From Dinochytrium kinnereticum (lineage: Eukaryota > Chytridiomycota > Chytridiomycetes > Chytridiales > Chytridiaceae): a stretch of 64,000 bases of DNA. The position numbers were made by a program, and so were the translations under genes. Below are positions 59,056 to 64,000 of this stretch, piece after piece (the stretch's first letter is position 1; the number at the start of each line of letters is the position of its first letter). The notes under the pieces are model-generated. The model worked only from the letters and a program-made list of their open reading frames with translations, ran no database searches and was not told where the DNA came from. The DNA lies in the NCBI GenBank assembly GCA_027604005.1, contig JADGJT010000012.1, positions 1 through 64,000 on the forward strand, written 5' to 3'.

Positions 59056-59756
59056 TTACCTCTCCGCCACACTCTTTTTCTGGAGAATCTCGTAAGCAAG
59101 TCCCACTTGCATTAAGAAAAACGAAAACACGCACTTGTAAAGGAACAACGTAACTCACCGTCGAAAACTGAACGGAACGAGCCACATGTCCTGCAAATCT
59201 TCAGCGCCGTGCACACCGCTCGTTTTTCGGACTTCAGACTCCACTCAAGCTCATGCTCCAAATTCGCTCGCTTCGTCTCCAACGCCTTGACGTGCTGCAG
59301 GCAAGCATAGAGCTTTTCAATCCGCCCCTCGTTCCTTGCCTTATCCGATTGCCTCATCTTATCCATGATTTCTTCATGAAGCTTGCGAACCTCGGTAGCC
59401 TGTAGCAGGCATTGCATGGTTCAACAAAAGAAAGGTACTAGAAGACAAACCCTTTCGGATATCCCAACAGTGTCACTCTTTCGGTAGTGTTTGAGCCGAT
59501 TATAACGTTCATCGCACTCAGCCACATAAATGTGCAGGCGCCTCATCCACTCAGAAGCAAAGCGTTCTTGAAAATCCTGAGCTTTAAGCCTCATTTCTTC
59601 ACAGTGGATCCTCCCACACCGTGTATTGCTACCCTCAAATCTCCTCCTATCGATTAGGGATTCAGTCCATATGTTGGTTAGATTTTCTGCGGGACAAAAG
59701 CCGCAGTAGAAGTCTTTGCAGAATCGCTCATCGTTAAAGTCTTTGTCTGAGACCAT
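59056..59756 (-). CDS. Reduced LUC7-like protein (U1 snRNP splicing factor family)
   Basis: Three exons (59756-59451, 59399-59159, 59105-59056) give 198 aa. The first zinc-finger region FCKDFYCGFCP with TRCGRIHCEEMRLKA matches the C-C-C-H finger of LUC7. A coiled coil, VRKLHEEIMDKM and LETKRANLEHELEW, follows. The family pattern KICRTCGSFRSVFD matches the start of the second finger, which in LUC7 proteins continues to a HLxGKxH motif. Here the next codons give VGLAYEILQKKSVAER and a stop, so the second finger's histidines are missing. LUC7 proteins help U1 snRNP select 5' splice sites. The protein also lacks the RS/RE tail of longer members. It may be a divergent family member or have a different 3' end that I did not find. 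Confidence 0.75.
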
Positions 59757-59843
59757 TTCCCTTGAATTTTTTTTTTAATGTACTTATGTATTATGTATAC
59801 ACAGTAACTCAGCTTACAATACATATATAACTTACAGTACAAC
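59757..59843. promoter_or_regulatory. Short bidirectional promoter, LUC7-like / PPR
   Basis: Only 87 bp separate the start codons of the LUC7-like gene (-) and the PPR gene (+). The segment is AT-rich with TTTTTTTTT and ATACATATATAA elements. The two genes must share a promoter or have very short leaders. Confidence 0.55.
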
Positions 59844-62800
59844 ATGCAGCTGAATCTCATATGGCGTGCCTTAGCCGCAAGGCCCGCCAACCGCCCGTTA
59901 CAGATCTACTGCACAAGTAATGGAACTGAAATGTCTTTAGGAGTGCGCTACATATCGTCCTCCTTCCCACCTCGTACTAGCAAACAGTCGGCATCTGCCA
60001 TATCGACCTCCCTCCTATCATCCCATAGAGCCGAGTGGTCAATGCTGCGAGATTCACGGGAAGGCTATAAGGCTGCCTTGGTGTACTTCAAGGAGCGATC
60101 TGCAAAATGCCAAACTGCAGGTGAATGGGATGCTTCTATCTACACGGCTATTCTAGAAACAATGCTGAACCAGAGGATTGGCGGCCGAGGCTATCCACGG
60201 GTTTTTGCGGATGTGGAGACCATATTGAACCATATGAATAGCATGGGGATTCAGATGGAAGAGAGCCTTTTTGGAACCCTTATACGGGCTTACTCTGAAG
60301 AGGATGAAGCAGTGACAAAAGTAATTGCTCTCACAAGGCTTAGGATCACTCGCGGAACCTTGCGAGAAGAGGATCCAGCAGAAAGTGACGATCTTTTGAG
60401 CAGTGCTTTGATCAAGGATCTCGAGCGGTTACTCAAGACCCTCGCCAGCCTTAACTACATGGAAAATGCTTTGGATCTTTTTCAGAAGGGGCTTTCAATG
60501 GATATCGACTTTGACCCTTCGGTTTACCACGCAATACTAGCGTTCTATGCCAGACGTGGCAATTTAGAAATGGCCCAGAAGTACTTTGACCTAATGAAGG
60601 ACAATTATCAGTCTGCAGATGTTGAGACTTTTTCTATCATGATTCGAGCGTGCGGAGAGAGTGGGGACAAATCGTCTGTTCGTCTGTGGTTGGACCAGTA
60701 CCGTCAAAGCAGCTTGGAGGTCACTTCCTTGCCCTATAAAGCCGCCATTAAGGCATTTGTGCAATGTGACGACACGCAGGAGGCTATTCACATTATGTCC
60801 GATATAATGTTACAGGACTCTCTTACCTTATCGAGTGGAATCCTGGCTGCATTTCTAGAGGCCCTTTTGCTTAAAGGCCAATATGCTGAAGTGATTCAGT
60901 GGTTTAACAAAGCTAAAGACGATAGGAGCGGCCAATTCCCGAAAGTGAATGACAAGATGAGGGATATGGTATTCTGCGCCGCCACTTTTCACAAGGATTT
61001 AGAGACCGCTACAACTTATTTTCCTGGAGACCCAGTGAGAAATCCCTATGTCAGCGCGATATGCGATTATGGGCTTTTATCGCTGTCTCGCAATAGCATC
61101 AAGAATGCTCACGGTGCTTTTAAAAAGATATGCAGCATTTCTTCACGTTCCAAGCTTCTTGGAACTCCCGATACCGCATTCCTTATAGCTATGATTGACT
61201 ACTACGGATCTGAGAAGAAAATGGACGCCATGCTCTCCATCCTTAAAAGAGCGAAATCGGCCAATTTTTCACGTCACATTATCGAGTCAGCACTTCTTAG
61301 AGCTCTAGGCCATATGAAGTCCGATTTTAAAAAGATGCTCCAAACCTACCGATCCGCCGTCTATTCTGCTAAAGATATCTCATTTGACGCGAAGTCGGTC
61401 CGTTTTGCGCTGTTAGAAAGTTATGAGGAGTTTGGGAAATTAGGCGAAGATAGTTCAGGGCCCATTTTGAACGTGGACCATTTTAGGACTATTTTTGACG
61501 TGTGTTTCTCGTGGCGTGAGGGCGATAATTTTGATCGGCAGGCGGCTCGTAAAAGGGTGTTTGCTGCGTTGGAGGATTTTCAGCGTCGTGAGCTTAAGGT
61601 CTCGCAAGTTCAATTTCGACGGGTTTTAGAGAACTTTCGAAAATATAAGGACAGTGTTGGAGTTGCTGACTGGATCGGTGCGATGAGGAGGATTGGGCTC
61701 GTTAAAGGCCCTCTAATGGAGGGTGAATGTGTCTCCTCTGTGACATTTGATGTTAAATCAGATGAGATTATCTTTCACTGCAACTCGGGGGAATTTGAAG
61801 CGGCCCTGGCCGTCTTTAATGAACTTACAGATGCGAGGATGCATCCACATGGAAATGCGATATTGAATCTTATTACAGGCCTTGGAAAAGCGAAGCGGTT
61901 CAATGAGATGAGACAGGTTGTTGACAAAAGTCTCTTGCTCGTTGCAAGAAAACCAAAACCAGTTTTTTTAAGGGCTGTGGCGATTTGGGAGGCAAGCATA
62001 TTGGGCTACCTTTATGGAAAGGATATACCGTCGGCCATTGAGATGATGAATTCGGAGGAGCCCCATTGCAAAAAAATGAGGCCAAATATATCCAAGGCTT
62101 TTATTCGGGCTGCATCCGATGAGATCTTATCCGATTCTAAGGTCGTTGATGTGACCTTACTCTCCGATATGGTCATCAAATGCCATGCCTCGAGTGATGA
62201 TTGCTCGCAGGAACTTAGCAACAGATCAATATTGGTTCTTCTTGCAGCCAAAAAAGTAGAGGAAGCCTACTCTATTTACGAAAAGATGGCACGCGTCGAC
62301 CAAAAGTTAAGGCCTCAGCTTGCATTTGAGCTTCTAGACGCACTGTTAAATAGGGATATGCAGGATCAGGCATTTACCGTCTTGAATGACCTCGTGTTAA
62401 GAGGGAAAGAACTTTCACCAGAAGGCGTGAAGCAATGGCATATTCACATTTCAGCATCGTTATTCAACCGCATCCTATATCTGCTGATCAACAAGAATTG
62501 TTTAAAGGCAGCTGCGGATTTTTGGAACCTCGCCTTAGAAATTGATCTAAAGCCAGACGCGGAGGTGTGTGGCCTCTTTATGAACGCCTTTCTGGATTTG
62601 GGGCAGCCCTTCAAGTGTGTTGAAGTACTAGATGCCGCAATTCGCTGGAAGGTATCACTTTCGAATACCTTTCTGCTTACCGTTCTCGACAAAATCATGC
62701 AAAATGATACTCCACCTAAAGTTATTCGCGCGTTTAATGGCTACGTAAATGCAGCCGTGGAGTGGCACACAACGAAGTCTACAGCTGAATCGTCTACCGA

Positions 62801-63112
62801 GCCATTATTTGAAAGACCTGACGCTGCGGTGCTGGAATCATTATCTGCGAAATTGCTACGAGTGAACGATTTAGATTCCTGCCTACAGACTTATCGGTTA
62901 TTGGCATCTATCGGTAGTGATCCTTTTTCTCTTTCTCAACTTTCCTAGAAATTGACCCTTTTTTTTTTGCAGGCGTCCCATCATTGTCTCTCTCAAACTC
63001 CCTGCTAAGCGCCTTGATGTCCGAATCACGAATTAGTGAGGCTGAGAGTATTCGTGGGATGATTCCCTCTTCTCTAGACTCTGCTGATACCAAGGAAATA
63101 GAAGGGTTTTAG
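59844..63112 (+). CDS. Large pentatricopeptide-repeat protein, probably mitochondrial
   Basis: Two exons, join(59844-62913, 62973-63112), give 1069 aa. Nearly the whole CDS lies in one 3-kb exon, unusual in this window. The N-terminus (MQLNLIWRALAARPANRPL, then many Ser/Arg and few acids) is a plausible mitochondrial presequence. The rest is helical repeats with typical PPR spacing, for example ALDLFQKGLSMDIDFDPSVY with HAILAFYARRGNLEMAQKYF, and DVETFSIMIRACGESGDKSS. PPR proteins bind organellar RNA in a sequence-guided way and control its stability, splicing or translation. The target is unknown. A final exon follows a GTAGTG donor and a TTTTTTGCAG acceptor and adds about 46 residues. Confidence 0.9.
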
Positions 63113-63800
63113 AGCCTTAGGCTGTATGGCCTGTCTCATGAGATTTGGGTGGAATCCTCAGCCGGAAGGTGATAGACTCTAAGGGACCGACTAGATTGGG
63201 AGTATATAACTAAAAATAACAACCATCTATAGCATCTGCTTTACTGCTAATAGCAGCAAGCTTGAGAACCCAATTCGGGCGAAGCTGACTGCTTGAAGAG
63301 TTCTTTTGCCTTTTCATTTTCGTGGTGAATCCCTTATCTTTTTATCATAACCAAATCACTGCAAACACATATCATCTTGATTCTATGATGTAGATGCATG
63401 CATCCTATCTGGTAATCTTCGATCTTCTGTGCCTTCGTCTACCTACCCTTTTATTTTTTTTAGAAATCGAGCTGAATCCAGGGACATGTAATATCAGAGA
63501 CTCCTTTCACATGGGTGGTTGATTATTTTGGGAAATTAAAAAGTGGTTGTTGTTATAACCTTTTGTTTTTTTTTTATTCTTTCGTTAGGAGGGGCTCTCA
63601 AGTTAATTTGATTACTTAGTCTTATTCAGTCTCTTTATTTATTTATTTCTGAAAGATACATGCCACATTACTGGCAATACCGTCCCAACTTAAGCCCAGT
63701 CTCCTGTTGAAGGGCGTCCAGCAACATCCGTGTTACCAACTGGGTTTTGAGATTGTTGTTGTTTTGCTTTGACTATCCATTCTCAACCAAGGAGAAAGAA
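63113..63800. other. Spacer before the dynein light chain gene
   Basis: About 690 bp, AT-rich, no coding feature. It should hold the promoter of the next gene. Confidence 0.3.
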
Positions 63801-64000
63801 ATGGTGAGTGTTCGCAACTGCGAGGCCATTGACGGCAATATGAGGCTCAAAATCCCCCCTTTATGTGATTTTATACTTGCTATTTGAGCCTTTGAACCCA
63901 TATGTGGCCTCTTTGCCAATCTCTAAACAATACCCCATTTTTCCCAGTCGGAAGTTGAAGAAACCATCAAGCGGCTCTCAGGTCACAAAGGAGTTGAGGG
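63801..64000 (+). CDS. Roadblock/LC7 dynein light chain, 5' part
   Basis: The ATG at 63801-63803 is immediately followed by a GTGAGT donor, so the first coding exon holds only the start codon. After the 144-nt intron (acceptor TTTTTCCCAG) the exon from 63948 reads SEVEETIKRLSGHKGVEG and runs off the window end. This matches the N-terminus of roadblock/LC7 light chains (DYNLRB), small subunits of cytoplasmic and axonemal dynein. The rest of the gene lies to the right. Presence of this family fits a flagellated fungus but does not prove it. Confidence 0.85.

Overview
The window looks like nuclear DNA of an early-diverging, probably zoosporic (chytrid-like) fungus. The genes are intron-rich, with many short introns of about 45-100 nt and GT..AG borders, including exons of 3-31 nt. 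The gene set is eukaryotic and fungal: SDHA, eS12, ATG5, SKI2, MSH5, SEN34, WSC-domain wall proteins, a PPR protein and a roadblock dynein light chain. A possible Crinkler-type header protein and a DD3-3-like protein also fit a basal fungus. The lineage is an inference from content. I spliced every model by hand by matching donors and acceptors, reading frame and known family motifs.

Layout. 1-5.8 kb: a weak 3' gene fragment, then two secreted-protein genes (an internally duplicated small protein and a DD3-3-like membrane-anchored protein). 6.3-12.3 kb (-): MSH5 in 20 exons and a Crinkler-header-like protein. 13.4-18.5 kb (+): ATG5, a tRNA-Leu(UAA) and a secreted VWFD protein, with orphan coding-like fragments near 15.7-16.2 kb. 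18.7-22.5 kb (-): a membrane/GNAT fusion and thioredoxin. 23.9 kb (+): ribosomal protein eS12. 25.0-30.3 kb (-): SEN34, a gamma-butyrobetaine-hydroxylase-like dioxygenase and a membrane-anchored thioredoxin-like protein. 32.4-47 kb (+): SDHA, a giant low-complexity protein, and SKI2 in 25 exons. 48-54.5 kb (+): two adjacent WSC-domain genes, the second with nine WSC domains. 55 kb (+): RHEB GTPase. 56-59.8 kb (-): an ERI1-like exonuclease fused to a TatD nuclease, then a reduced LUC7-like protein. 59.8-63.1 kb (+): a 1069-aa PPR protein. 63.8 kb (+): start of a roadblock dynein light chain, cut by the window end.

The genes do not form an operon or an obvious pathway cluster; this is an ordinary mixed eukaryotic segment. 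Several RNA-processing functions occur here (SKI2, SEN34, LUC7-like, ERI1-TatD, PPR), but they are widely spaced and probably co-located by chance. The most unusual items are the ERI1-TatD fusion, the nine-WSC gene whose domains are all interrupted by an intron at the same codon boundary, a polylysine insert coded by an A19 run beside the MSH5 Walker B motif, a Crinkler-header-like protein, and a region in the low-complexity gene where a second frame looks more protein-like than the annotated one.
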